From Rhodococcus sp. SMB37 (GTDB lineage: Bacteria; Actinomycetota; Actinomycetes; Mycobacteriales; Mycobacteriaceae): a stretch of DNA of 64,000 nucleotides. The stretch spans positions 1 to 64,000 of the forward strand of contig NZ_SLVY01000024.1 in NCBI RefSeq assembly GCF_004345605.1. Reading direction: 5' to 3'. Below are positions 41,826-51,715 of the stretch, in pieces. The notes beneath the pieces were generated by a model. It was not told the origin of the DNA. It did no database searches and saw only the letters and a program-made list of their open reading frames with translations. Within the stretch, counting starts at the first letter, position 1. Each line of letters opens with the position of its first letter. Position numbers and translations under genes: made by a program.

Positions 41826-43097
41826 ATGTCCACCTCACCTCTTCCCGTCACCGATCCCACCCCGGACCCGCCCTCGACCATGCCCAGGTCACAACGCTTG
41901 ACGCTCGTGGCACTGCTGTACTGCACGCAGAACCTCTCGCTGGGCATGTTCACCTACGCGTTCCTCACCATCGCGCAGGCGAACGGTGTCTCCCTTGCTA
42001 CCATCGGGGCTGCGACCGGGCTAGCGACTCTCCTCGTTCTCAAATTCCTCTGGGCGCCGCTCGTCGACCGATACGGCTCCTCACGGCTGGGCCACTACCG
42101 CGGCTGGCTGGTCGCGACACAATCACTGCTCGCCGTCGGCGCCGCATCGCTCGCTCTCCTCGACCCCGCGGAGGACTTCGCCATCGCGCTGGTCATCTAC
42201 GCCGCGTTGTTCATCGTGGCCGGCACCCAGGACGTTGCCGCCGACGCCGCCACCACGCGGCTGCTCACGCCGTCCGACCGCGGGATCGGCAACGGCTTCC
42301 AATCCGCGGGCAGCTGCGTCGCCCAGATCGTCGGCGGCGGGCTCGTTCTCCTCGTGTACGGCGCTGCGGGCTGGGCCGCCGCCGCCCTCGTTCTCGCTGT
42401 ATGGAGCGCCCTTCCGTTGCCCTTCGTCCTGGCCTGGAACGAGAAGACCACCACCGCCACCCAGCCACGACCACGCGTCACCCGCAAGACGATCACGCAG
42501 TTCTTCACGCGCCCGGGGGTCGCCCGGTGGGCCCTGCTCCTGTTACCCGTGTACACAGCCGGCGGGACGATCTCCTACAACCTGGTGCGCCCGATGCTCG
42601 TCGACGCCGGATGGTCCGAATCCGAGATCGGCACCGTCGTGGTGATCGCCGGCAGCGCCTTCGGCATCGTGTCGGGTGTCACCGCGGGAATGTTCATCCG
42701 ACGACTCGGACGCCGACTGTCGCTGGTCGCGCTGGGCCTGACCCAGGTGGCGGCATGCCTGGGCACCGTCGCGCTCGCGCTCGGATCCGACGGCCGCACC
42801 GCTGTGATACTCGTCGTGGCATTGTCGAATATCGGTTTCGCGGCCTCGGGCGCGATCGTCTACACGATCTCGATGGACCTGGTGCGGCACGAATCCGCCG
42901 GCACCGACTTCACACTCTTCACGACCGTCTCGGGCATCGCGATGGCAGTAGCCGGTGGACTCGGCATCGCCGCTGCAGGTTCCGCCGGATTCGTTCCCGT
43001 CACGGTCTTCGCCGCACTCCTGGCAGCCGCCGGTGTGGTGGTGGTCGGCAGGGGAATCACACCCGTGCTCGCCGCCATGCCCTCCGAGGTCCCCTGA
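41826..43097 (+). CDS. MFS transporter, RhtX/FptX- or AmpG-like
   Basis: 423 residues with about 12 hydrophobic helices. LYCTQNLSLGMFTYAFLTIAQANGVSLATIGAATGL resembles RhtX/FptX permeases, which take up siderophores, and also AmpG-type MFS proteins. GTQDVAADAATTRLL is a shared family motif (TQDIAxDA). The iron box just upstream and the neighbouring siderophore genes favour a siderophore role. Import or export cannot be told from sequence alone. The first gene of the plus-strand arm. Confidence 0.87.
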   Translation: MSTSPLPVTDPTPDPPSTMPRSQRLTLVALLYCTQNLSLGMFTYAFLTIAQANGVSLATIGAATGLATLLVLKFLWAPLVDRYGSSRLGHYRGWLVATQSLLAVGAASLALLDPAEDFAIALVIYAALFIVAGTQDVAADAATTRLLTPSDRGIGNGFQSAGSCVAQIVGGGLVLLVYGAAGWAAAALVLAVWSALPLPFVLAWNEKTTTATQPRPRVTRKTITQFFTRPGVARWALLLLPVYTAGGTISYNLVRPMLVDAGWSESEIGTVVVIAGSAFGIVSGVTAGMFIRRLGRRLSLVALGLTQVAACLGTVALALGSDGRTAVILVVALSNIGFAASGAIVYTISMDLVRHESAGTDFTLFTTVSGIAMAVAGGLGIAAAGSAGFVPVTVFAALLAAAGVVVVGRGITPVLAAMPSEVP

Positions 43098-43123
43098 CCG
43101 CTCACTCTCCAAGGACCAGTCAC

Positions 43124-43894
43124 ATGTTGCACAACGTCGGAAACACCACGTCACCATCCCTCCGGACAGTCCGCAGCACGCCTTCGGCCAGGCACCGGCT
43201 GGTGATGCTGCCGCACGCGGGTGGCGGAGCGTCGTACTACCGGCGACTCGCGACCGGCATCGCTACGGATGTGGACGTGATCGTCGTCCAGTACCCGGGC
43301 AGGGAAGACCGACTCGACGATTCACCGTCGGATTCTCTTATTGCACTCGCTGATTCGATCGCCCGGGAAATATCGGACACCGAGATGGACGCTCCGATCC
43401 TCTTCGGGCACAGCATGGGCGCGCTGGTTGCGTTCGAAGTCGCGCGGCGACTGGAGAGCGACGGGCGACCGGCATCGGCACCACATCACATCGTCCTGTC
43501 CGGCAGAGGGCCACAACCACCGTCGTCGACCGTCCACCTGTCCTCGGATGACGAACTCGTCCGCACCATCGAGGACCTCGGCGCTACTCCCGCGGGACTG
43601 CTGGACGACGCCGACATCCGCGCGATGCTCCTCGGACCGATCCGCGACGACTATCGATTGGTGGAAACCTATCGCCTCGAACCCGCCCCGTTGCTCGCCG
43701 CCGATATCACGACCTTCGCGGGCCTCGACGACCCCACGGTCGAGACCTCCGACGTCCGTGCGTGGCAGAAGATGACCCGGGGACGATACCGATCCGAGGT
43801 ATTCCCGGGCGGACACTTCTTCCCGGCCGAGAACACCGGCACCTTCCACGCAGCACTCGACCGCGTCATGAGCCCCCGCGGGGCAGATTCATGA
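43124..43894 (+). CDS. type II thioesterase (NRPS/PKS-associated)
   Basis: 256-residue alpha/beta hydrolase that removes wrong acyl groups from carrier domains. LVMLPHAGGGASYYRRLA and VVQYPGREDRL are type II thioesterase signatures. The nucleophile lies in FGHSMGALVAFEVARRL, and FPGGHFFPAEN holds the catalytic histidine. It starts 26 bp after the MFS gene. The stop overlaps the ATG of the megasynthase remnant, which it would have served. The gene itself looks intact. Confidence 0.92.
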   Translation: MLHNVGNTTSPSLRTVRSTPSARHRLVMLPHAGGGASYYRRLATGIATDVDVIVVQYPGREDRLDDSPSDSLIALADSIAREISDTEMDAPILFGHSMGALVAFEVARRLESDGRPASAPHHIVLSGRGPQPPSSTVHLSSDDELVRTIEDLGATPAGLLDDADIRAMLLGPIRDDYRLVETYRLEPAPLLAADITTFAGLDDPTVETSDVRAWQKMTRGRYRSEVFPGGHFFPAENTGTFHAALDRVMSPRGADS

Positions 43895-46800
43895 CAAGCG
43901 ATGCTGTGACCTCTGCAGGGACCGACCGGCAGGCACTGCTCGCCCGGTTGCTCACCTCGTCCACGCCTGTTCCCGCGGCGCGGGCCGACGGCCCTCGACA
44001 CGTTCCGATCACCGGGCCTGTACCCGCATCCGGTGCGCAGGAAGCCCTGTGGTTCGTCGAACAACTGGACGAGTCCCCCCGCTACAACATGACGATGACC
44101 CTGCGGCTGGACGGTCGGCCGGACATCGGCGCGCTGCGCACGTGCGTGCAGGCACTCGTCGAACGTCATCCGGCGCTCCGCACCTCGTTCACCGTCATCG
44201 ACGGGCACCTACACCAGATGGTCCACGACCACGTCACGCTTCCGTGGACCTGCGCGGACGCCGACACCGAAGATCTCGGATTCGTGACGGCACATGCCCT
44301 CAGACCCTTCGATCTCGAGTCAGGCCCCCTGGTCCGGGCCGGTCTGTGGCGGTTCCCCGACTCCTCGCACGTGCTGTCCTTGGTGGTGCATCACATGCGT
44401 GGGCGACGGCCGGTCGTTCGGCATCCTCCTGAACGAGATCGCGCAGCACTACACCTATCTGACGGCACAGACCGGCAGCGCTCCGGTGGCACCTGCACTG
44501 ACGTTCACCGATTTCAGTCGAGATCTGCACGAGCGATTGTCCTCCGGGCTGGAAGCGCGCCAACGACGATGGTGGCAGGATCACCTCACCCCGACCCACT
44601 CCGGCACCACTCCACTACCCGACACCGGAATCATCGATCCCCAAGAGACCGGGGCATCGCATGCCGTGACGTGGGACCTGCCTTCAGGCACCGCGGATCT
44701 CGTCGAACGATTCGCGCGTTCTGCGCACACGACCCCGTTCACGGTGGTCATGGCGGCATTACAGGCGCTGCTGTGCCGCTACGGCAGTCCCGACCGGGTC
44801 ACCGTCGGCACCGCGGTGGACGGGCGCGGTGGGCCGGCCTACGAACACGTGGTCGGATACTTCGTCAACACCGTGCTCGTGCGCCCCGACATCGCCCCGG
44901 ACAGCTCGTTCACAGACCACGTCGCAGCCACGGCCCGCACCCACACCGATGCGCTCCGCCACTCAGACCTGCCTTTCGAGTCGGTCGTCGCTGCGGTGGC
45001 CCCGACCCGCGACGGAGTTCGCACGCCCCTGTGCAATGTGTACTTCGTACGCCAGGACGCGCCCGGCTCATTGCGATTCGGTGACGTGACGGCCCACCCA
45101 GTCGAACTGGGGGCATCTCCCGCCCAATTCGACCTCGTCGTCCACTGGGCAGACGGCGTGGATCAGGGCGCCGTGACCCTGGTCGCGGATGGATCGGTCC
45201 TCGACGAATCCACCGTGCTCGATATCGCGCGACACCTGTCGAACCTCCTTACGAACGCCGTGCGCAATCCCGGGACCCCACTGTCCGAACTCGTCATCGT
45301 CGACGACGTCGACCTCGACCGGATCCGGAACCTGACCGATCCCGCGTCGCGGCCATCTTCAATAGCCGGTGAACATGCCGGGATCACATCCGATTTCCGG
45401 CTCGTCGTCGCCGAACCCAACGGCATGGTGTGTCCGGTAGGTGTGGCCGGAGAGCTCTTCCTCGTTCCCGTTCGTTCCGTGCTCGGCAGCTGTGCTGCTC
45501 AAACGGTATGCCGACGCGCTCGAGGACGGCGACACGATCCATGCGGTGATCAAGGGCAGCGCCGTCAACAACGACGGCGCCGACAAGGTCGGGTTCACCG
45601 CCCCCAGCCCCCGAGGGCAGGCCGCAGTGATCGCCGAGGCGCTCGCCGTTGGGGAGGTCGACCCGAGCACCATCTCGTATGTCGAAACACACGGAACGGC
45701 AACCAGAGTCGGCGACTCTATCGAAGTGGAGGCGCTCGAGGAAGCACTCAGCGGTGCGGCACCGGGGTCCTGTCTGCTCGGTGCACTCAAGCCGGTGATC
45801 GGCCATACCGACACCGCCGCGGGAGCCAGCGCCCTGATCAAGGTACTGCTCGCGCTGAAACACGAGACGCTCCCGCCGGTCCCCGACTTCCGTGAGGCCG
45901 ATCCGGCGATCGACTTCGAGTCGTCGGTGTGCCGGGTCAACGCCGGCGCCACGGCGTGGCCACGCACGCCCGGAAGTCCCAGACGTGCCGGCATCAGCGC
46001 CTTCAGTATCGGCGGCACGAACGCCCACGTCGTCGTGGAGGAACCCCCGGTTGCTCCGGCAGGTCGCCGAAAGGCGACCCCGGGCCCTCTTGTGCTGCCG
46101 CTGTCCGCCGCGACGCCGGCTGCGTTGAACACGCTGACAAACCGGCTCGCGGATGCGTTCGACGGAACCGACCTCGACCCCGCGGACGCCGCCACCACAC
46201 TGAGCCTCGGCCGGGTTGAACTGGGCTTCCGGCGCCACGTGATCGTCGAACCGAGGGCCCACGCCGCCGAAGCGCTGCGGGCGTCGTCGACGAAGGCTGC
46301 GGTCCACGCAGCCGGAGGCGAAGACGTAGTGTTCGTCTTCCCGGGGCAAGGCAGCCAGTTCCCGGGAATGGGCTCGGACCTGTATCGAGACGTGCCCGCC
46401 TACGCCGCCGCGGTCGACCGCTGCGCCGAGAGGTTCGCGCCACTGATCGGTATCGACCTGCGTCAGTTCCTCACCGTCGAGACAACCGACGACAACGACG
46501 ATCTCACCCGCCAACTTGCGCGCACGGACCTGACCCAGCCCGCACTGTTCACCGTCGAGTACGCCACCGTCATGGCACTGCAGGATCTGGGCATCATCCC
46601 GACGGTGCTGCTCGGGCACTCGATCGGCGAATTCGCAGCTGCCGTGGCGTCGGGGATCTTCGAGCTCGGCGATGCGATCACCGCCGTCGCCGCACGCGGC
46701 AGTCTCATGGCCTCGACCGCAGCGGGTGCGACGGCCGTCGTCCGGTGCACCGAGGACGACGTCCGATCCGCGCTCACCGGGACCGGCGCGTGCGTCGCCG

Positions 46801-47771
46801 CAGTCAACGGACCGAGGCAGGTGGTGGTGAGCGGAACGACCAACGACATCGCGACGGTCGTCGAGCGCCTGCGGGAGGACAACCGGAGCGTCACGCTGCT
46901 CCCGACGGACCGAGCCTTCCACTCGCCCCTGGTCGACGAGGTGGTGAGACCATTCGACGACGTGATCCGGGCCCTCGGATTGCGCACACCGCGGATCCCG
47001 ATGATCTGTACCTCCACTGCCACGATGCTCGACGCGGCGACCGCGACGGACACCGGCACCTGGAGCACCCAGCTGCGGACCACGGTGCGGTTCGCGGACT
47101 CGGTCGCGGTGGTCGACCGCACCCATCCGGATGCCGTGTGGGTGGAAGTCGGGCCCGGAACCGCACTCGGTTCCCTCGTCAGGTCGTGCGGTGTCGATAC
47201 CGATGTCGTGGCAACGGTCGGCAGACCGGAGTCGGCGTGGCCTGCGGGCACGGCCGGTGCCGACCTTGCCGGACGTCTGTGGTGCGCGGGCGCGCAACCG
47301 GATCACACGAGCTTCGCGGGTTCCGGACGTCGTGTGCCGCTACCCACGTACCCGTTCGAGCGACAGCGGCATCGAATCGGCCGGTCGAACCATATGCCGA
47401 CGGCATCGGCCACCGATCCCGTCGCTCTCACTCGCGCAGAGCGCCCGGAGACGGGAACGGAGTTCGTAGCACCCCGAAGCGGCCTCGAGGACGCCGTCGC
47501 GGAGACCGTTGCGGAAGCACTGGGCCTCGAACGGCTCGGCGCCCACGACGACCTGTTCGCGTTCGGCGGCGATTCCGTGACGGCAACGGCTGTCGCGGCA
47601 CGACTCTCCGAGGCCTATCCGGTGACGGTCACGCTGGCAGACGTCATGGCTTCACCGGCGACGCCGAGCGGAATCGCCGAACGCCTCACCTCGTTGCTCA
47701 CCGATGCCGTGGAGAACATGAGCGAAGAAGAAGTCGCGCAGATGCTCTCCGTCCTCGCGGATCCGGCTTGA
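43891..47771 (+). pseudogene. decayed NRPS/PKS megasynthase (C - A relic - half KS - AT - ACP)
   Basis: The coding trace changes frame twice. Frame 1 (from 43891) encodes the start of a condensation domain (GAQEALWFVEQL). At 44401-44403 an extra G splits the HHxxxDG motif: HHM is in one frame and DGRSFGIL in the next. The second frame completes the C domain to about 45330, then has a short adenylation-domain relic (VGVAGELF). Near 45460-45490 it jumps to a third frame inside a ketosynthase, beginning ALEDGDTIHAVIKGSAVNNDG; the KS cysteine half is gone. An AT (GHSIGEFAAA, RAFHS of malonyl type) and a C-terminal carrier (FAFGGDSVTATAV) follow. Siderophore assembly is the likely former role. Confidence 0.85.
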
Positions 47772-47868
47772 CCGCCAGCGGGGAATCGCCCGGAGGGTGA
47801 TCGAGCCAGGTTTTCCGGTGGCGTACATGCGCTATCGGTCTCGTGCAGTACGAATTCAGGAGAAACAA

Positions 47869-48876
47869 ATGAAATGGCGGATCACCGGCATGGCCGGTCT
47901 CATCGGTGCAGCGGCACTGGTTGCGGGATGTTCGCAGGAAGCTTCATCGACGGGGGTTGTGACCGGGGCGAGTGAAGCGACGGGAATTGTCACCGAATCC
48001 GAATCGATCACCGTGACGCACGCGTTCGGCGAGACGGTAATCGAGTCCGAGCCCAAGAGGATCGTCGCGTTGGGGGCCACCGCGACCGATGCTGTACTGG
48101 CGTTGGGGGGCACCCTGGTCGGAGCGGCCGCCAGCCCCGTAAGCGCCACCGGAATCTCACCGTGGCAGGAGGACCTGCTGGATCCGGCATCGACCACACT
48201 TCTGCAGATGGATCAGGTCGGCGGATACGACTACGAGCAGATCCTCTCGCTCGACCCCGACCTGGTGCTCGCTCAGGAGGCCGGCAACGCGGAGGCGATC
48301 TACGACGAACTCGGTGACGTGGTTCCCGTGATCCCTTTCCACGAGAACGCGTTCGGCGATTCTTGGCAGACCGTCACCCGCGATGTCGCAACGATCCTCG
48401 GCGAAGAGGAGGTCGGCGACGAACTCGTTGCGTCCGTCGAATCCGCCTCCGACGCTCCGGACGGCCTGGACGGGAGGACCTGGCTGTTCCTTGCCGCTCC
48501 GGCACCGGGTCTGGTCAATGTGATCAACAATGAGAACGACCCCATGTCCCAGTTCTTCGCCCGCTACGGCATGAAGATCTCCCCGGAGGTGCTCGCGCTC
48601 GAAGACAACGTCCAGAATCCGGGCACGGCGGTCGTCTCCGAGGAGAACTACGGGGTGCTCGACGCCGATCTCGTGATCGTTGCGGCCGGATCGGACGAGG
48701 CGAGTTCGCAACTCCTCGGGTCACCCACCTTCTCAGTGGTGCCGGCCGTCGTCGACGGACGCACCTGGGTCACGGACATGACCGTCGCCATGGCACTACG
48801 TTCGCCGACCGTGCTGGCGGTGCCATGGGTTGCCGATCAGCTGCAGCCGAAGCTCGAGACAGTGGCCGACCGATGA
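47869..48876 (+). CDS. iron-siderophore ABC transporter substrate-binding lipoprotein
   Basis: 335 residues. A signal peptide ending in the lipobox LVAGC makes this a membrane-anchored lipoprotein. The FecB/FepB-type fold is shown by EPKRIVALGATATDAVLALG, YEQILSLDPDLVLAQ and the C-terminal LDADLVIVAAGSD. It captures ferric siderophore and hands it to a permease. AGGAG precedes ATG 47869; an upstream in-frame start would bury the signal peptide. It sits directly after the NRPS/PKS remnant and appears intact, in contrast to the synthase. Confidence 0.9.
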   Translation: MKWRITGMAGLIGAAALVAGCSQEASSTGVVTGASEATGIVTESESITVTHAFGETVIESEPKRIVALGATATDAVLALGGTLVGAAASPVSATGISPWQEDLLDPASTTLLQMDQVGGYDYEQILSLDPDLVLAQEAGNAEAIYDELGDVVPVIPFHENAFGDSWQTVTRDVATILGEEEVGDELVASVESASDAPDGLDGRTWLFLAAPAPGLVNVINNENDPMSQFFARYGMKISPEVLALEDNVQNPGTAVVSEENYGVLDADLVIVAAGSDEASSQLLGSPTFSVVPAVVDGRTWVTDMTVAMALRSPTVLAVPWVADQLQPKLETVADR

Positions 48877-48986
48877 GTGCGGCATCACTCGCCGAACCCC
48901 ACCATCGGAAGCTGCCGGATCGGCGTCGGGGATCCGGCTCGAGCCCGACAGGCACCGTCGAATACTCGACCACCTAGGATGAACGG

Positions 48987-49856
48987 GTGGACCTGCATCT
49001 CGTGACTTACTTCGTGGCCGTCATCGACCACGGTGGAATCACGAAAGCAGCTCAGGCTCTGTATATTTCACAGCCATCGCTGTCGCAGGCCATCCGAACC
49101 TTCGAACGCCGGCTGGGTACCACTCTCTTCGACCGGACCGGCCGGCGCCTCACCCTGACCGAGGACGGCCGCACCCTCGAGGTCGCGGCGCGCCGCATTC
49201 TCGCCGACGTCGAACGCGCGAAGAGCAAGGTCGCGGCGGTCCGCGAGCTCGAGGCCGGTCGCATCCAGATCGTGACGTACTCCGCGTTCTCCATCCATCC
49301 CGTCGTCGAACTCGTCCGACGGTTCCGGACCCGCCACCCCGGCATCATGGTGGCAATCTCCGACTCCGACGGCCCGGCCGGTGTGCACTCCGCACTCCGA
49401 CGCGGCGAGGCCGAGATCGGAGTGACCGACCTGTCGGCCGAGCACGCCGGCATGATCACCGTCCCGCTCCTCGAACAGGAGATGGTCCTCGCCCTGCACC
49501 CCGATCTGGCGGCCGAACTTCCCGATCCGGTGCCGCGCGAGATCGTCCGCAAGGTTCCCCTGGTCATCGATCTGGGATCACCCGCCGACGCTGCGAAAAC
49601 CGGCGAGCTGCTCGGCTCCGACAACGTCGTCGTCGACTGCGCTCACCCCACCGCCATCTGGGAATTCGTGATGCGCGGCACCGGAGCGACCGTGGTGCCC
49701 CGACAGGTCGCCGAAAAACAGATACCCGGCGCCACCGTCCTGCGGCTCGACCCGCCGCTGCACCGTCCCGTCGGGCTCGTCCTGCGAGCCGGAGAACCGT
49801 CACCGGCAGCGGCCGCATTCATCTCGGCCGCAACCGGCACGAAACCGGGAGCGTAG
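48987..49856 (+). CDS. LysR family transcriptional regulator
   Basis: 289 residues. The N-terminal winged helix-turn-helix (about 1-60: VVIDHGGITKAAQALYISQPSLSQAIRTFERRLGTTLF) is standard LysR, followed by a two-lobed effector domain. GTG start at 48987. It is followed after 3 bp by a second LysR gene of the same arrangement, so the two are probably cotranscribed. Targets and effector are unknown; the neighbouring M20 amidohydrolase pseudogene may have been one. Confidence 0.9.
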   Translation: MDLHLVTYFVAVIDHGGITKAAQALYISQPSLSQAIRTFERRLGTTLFDRTGRRLTLTEDGRTLEVAARRILADVERAKSKVAAVRELEAGRIQIVTYSAFSIHPVVELVRRFRTRHPGIMVAISDSDGPAGVHSALRRGEAEIGVTDLSAEHAGMITVPLLEQEMVLALHPDLAAELPDPVPREIVRKVPLVIDLGSPADAAKTGELLGSDNVVVDCAHPTAIWEFVMRGTGATVVPRQVAEKQIPGATVLRLDPPLHRPVGLVLRAGEPSPAAAAFISAATGTKPGA

Positions 49857-49859
49857 ACG

Positions 49860-50744
49860 ATGGAATTCCGCCAGATCGAATACTTCCTCGCAGTCGTCGA
49901 GAACGACGGCATAAACGGCGCAGCCACCGCGCTCGGAGTCGCGCAACCGACCGTGTCACAGGCGCTGCGCAGCCTCGAACGCGAGTTGAGCGTGCAGCTG
50001 TTCCACCGCATCGGCCGCGGCATGGTGCTCACCGCCGCCGGACACAGCCTCATCGGACCGAGCCGCCAGATCCTGCGTGATGTCGCAGGGGTGGAGGAGC
50101 TACTGACCTCGCATTCCGCCGAGGTCACCGGCCGCCTCGACCTGATGGTGTTCCCCGCCCTCGCAACCGGCCCGATCATCGATCTGGTGGCCCGGTTCCG
50201 GCGCGCCCACCCCAAGGCGACTGTGCGTTTCGGCGATCTCCGCAGCGAGGGCGACTCCGCCTCGGTGATCCGCGACGGGCACTGCGAGTTCGTGGTCGCG
50301 CACCTACCGCTCGAGAACGGCCTCGGACTCGAGGTGATCGAACTCGGCGAGCAGGAATACTGGCTCGCCTATCCACCGGGAACCGAACTCCCGCCCGGGC
50401 CGGTAGAGCTGGCCTCACTGCCGTCGATTCCCATGGTGTTCGTGCCGCGCGGAGGCGGCATCCTGAGCGACGAGATCGACCGTGAGATGCGCAGGCAGGG
50501 CGCCGCGCCGCGCATCGCGGCGGTCACCGATCACCGGGAGGCACGGCCCCCGATGGTGCTGGCAGGAATCGGCGGGTCGCTGCTGGAGCGTTCGGTCGCG
50601 GAATCGGTCCGCGACATCGCCGTGGTGCGGCCGTGCGAGCCGACGTTCACCCGCACGGTCGCCCTTGCGTTCGACCCGATGACGCTGTCGAAGGCCGGGC
50701 GCGCATTCGTCGACCTCGTGAGGTCCTCGACCGATCAGCCCTGA
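49860..50744 (+). CDS. LysR family transcriptional regulator (second of pair)
   Basis: 294 residues with a LysR N-terminal domain (FLAVVENDGINGAATALGVAQPTVSQALRSLERELSVQLF) and effector-binding domain. It is a diverged paralogue of the preceding gene, beginning three bases after its stop, which suggests heterologous pairing or a shared regulon. Its 3' end overlaps the convergent M20 pseudogene by 10 bp. Ligand unknown. Confidence 0.9.
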   Translation: MEFRQIEYFLAVVENDGINGAATALGVAQPTVSQALRSLERELSVQLFHRIGRGMVLTAAGHSLIGPSRQILRDVAGVEELLTSHSAEVTGRLDLMVFPALATGPIIDLVARFRRAHPKATVRFGDLRSEGDSASVIRDGHCEFVVAHLPLENGLGLEVIELGEQEYWLAYPPGTELPPGPVELASLPSIPMVFVPRGGGILSDEIDREMRRQGAAPRIAAVTDHREARPPMVLAGIGGSLLERSVAESVRDIAVVRPCEPTFTRTVALAFDPMTLSKAGRAFVDLVRSSTDQP

Positions 50745-51584
50745 GCGGACCGGTTCGCTCCGAGCCAGGCGAGCGCGGCGACGACGAGCGCTCCCACCCC
50801 GGTGTCGAGTGTGGGCTGCACGACCTGCGCGAACGCCGGTGAGTGGTTGCCCGGGATGTCCTGTGCGACACGGTCCGGCTGCACGGCGTTCTGATAGGTC
50901 GACGGGTCGATACCGCCGATGCCCCAGTAGGTATACGGCACGCCGAGCGCGTTCGGAATGTCGCTGAAGTCTTCATCCGAGGCCTGGCATTCGGCAGTGA
51001 CGATCCTGCGGATCACTCGGAGCATCACTTCGCGGGTGCCCTCGTCGTAGGTGCGCAGGTTGAGTTGCAGCACCGCGCTGTCGGGGATCACGTTGCCCTT
51101 GCTGCCGGCGTGGACACTGCCCACGATGAGCACCGCCGATTCACCGGGCGCGGTCTCGCGCGACACGACGATTCGGAGGCGCACGATGATCATCGCGGCG
51201 AGCACCACGGGATCTACTGCGGCCTGCGGCATCGAACCGTGTGCTCCCCGGCCGTACACGGTGATGCTCATGCTGTCGGCGGCGGACAGGACCGCCCCGG
51301 ACCTGGCGCCCACGTGGCCGGCCGGTGCCGGAAGGACGTGCGCGCAGCAGGACCGTGGGACCGTCCCCATTGCGGAGCACCCCGACCACACCGGTGCCAC
51401 CGATGCCGTCGCGCACCTCGTATCCGATGTCGCGGAGCCGGTCGGCCACCTTCCTCGCGGTCTCGTGTTCCTGATGCGACAGTTCCGGGTGCGCATGCAG
51501 GTCGCGGTAGAAGTCCTCCAGGCCCTCACGCAGACCGGACAGTTTCTCGAGTACGTCGATGGCTACGTCGGACGAAGCGCTCAT
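50735..51584 (-). pseudogene. M20 family amidohydrolase, doubly deleted
   Basis: The first part (from ATG 51584: MSASSDVAIDVLEKL...LHAHPELSHQEHE, GPTVLLRA) and the second part (from HVLPAPAGHVGARSG to the stop at 50735) are in different frames. The metal-binding stretch between them is missing. In the second part, AECQAS runs straight into DEDFSDIPNALGVPYTYWG, so about 40 residues are lost there too. Intact M20 amidohydrolases have about 400 residues; here about 280 codons remain. Without the metal ligands it cannot be active. Confidence 0.85.
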
Positions 51585-51715
51585 TCCCGAACGGTAGCGC
51601 GGCTCGGCACGAAAGATGATTCGAACGGCGAACGACCGGTGACACCGGCCCCGTCGAGAGTCACGATGGTAGACACCATCCGTTCTTTTCTTCCTCCTCT
51701 TCGGAGATGACCGCC

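Noticed and set aside
45384-47306. 640-residue minus-strand open frame across the PKS remnant
   Set aside because: The opposite strand gives unmistakable KS, AT and carrier motifs. This frame has none.
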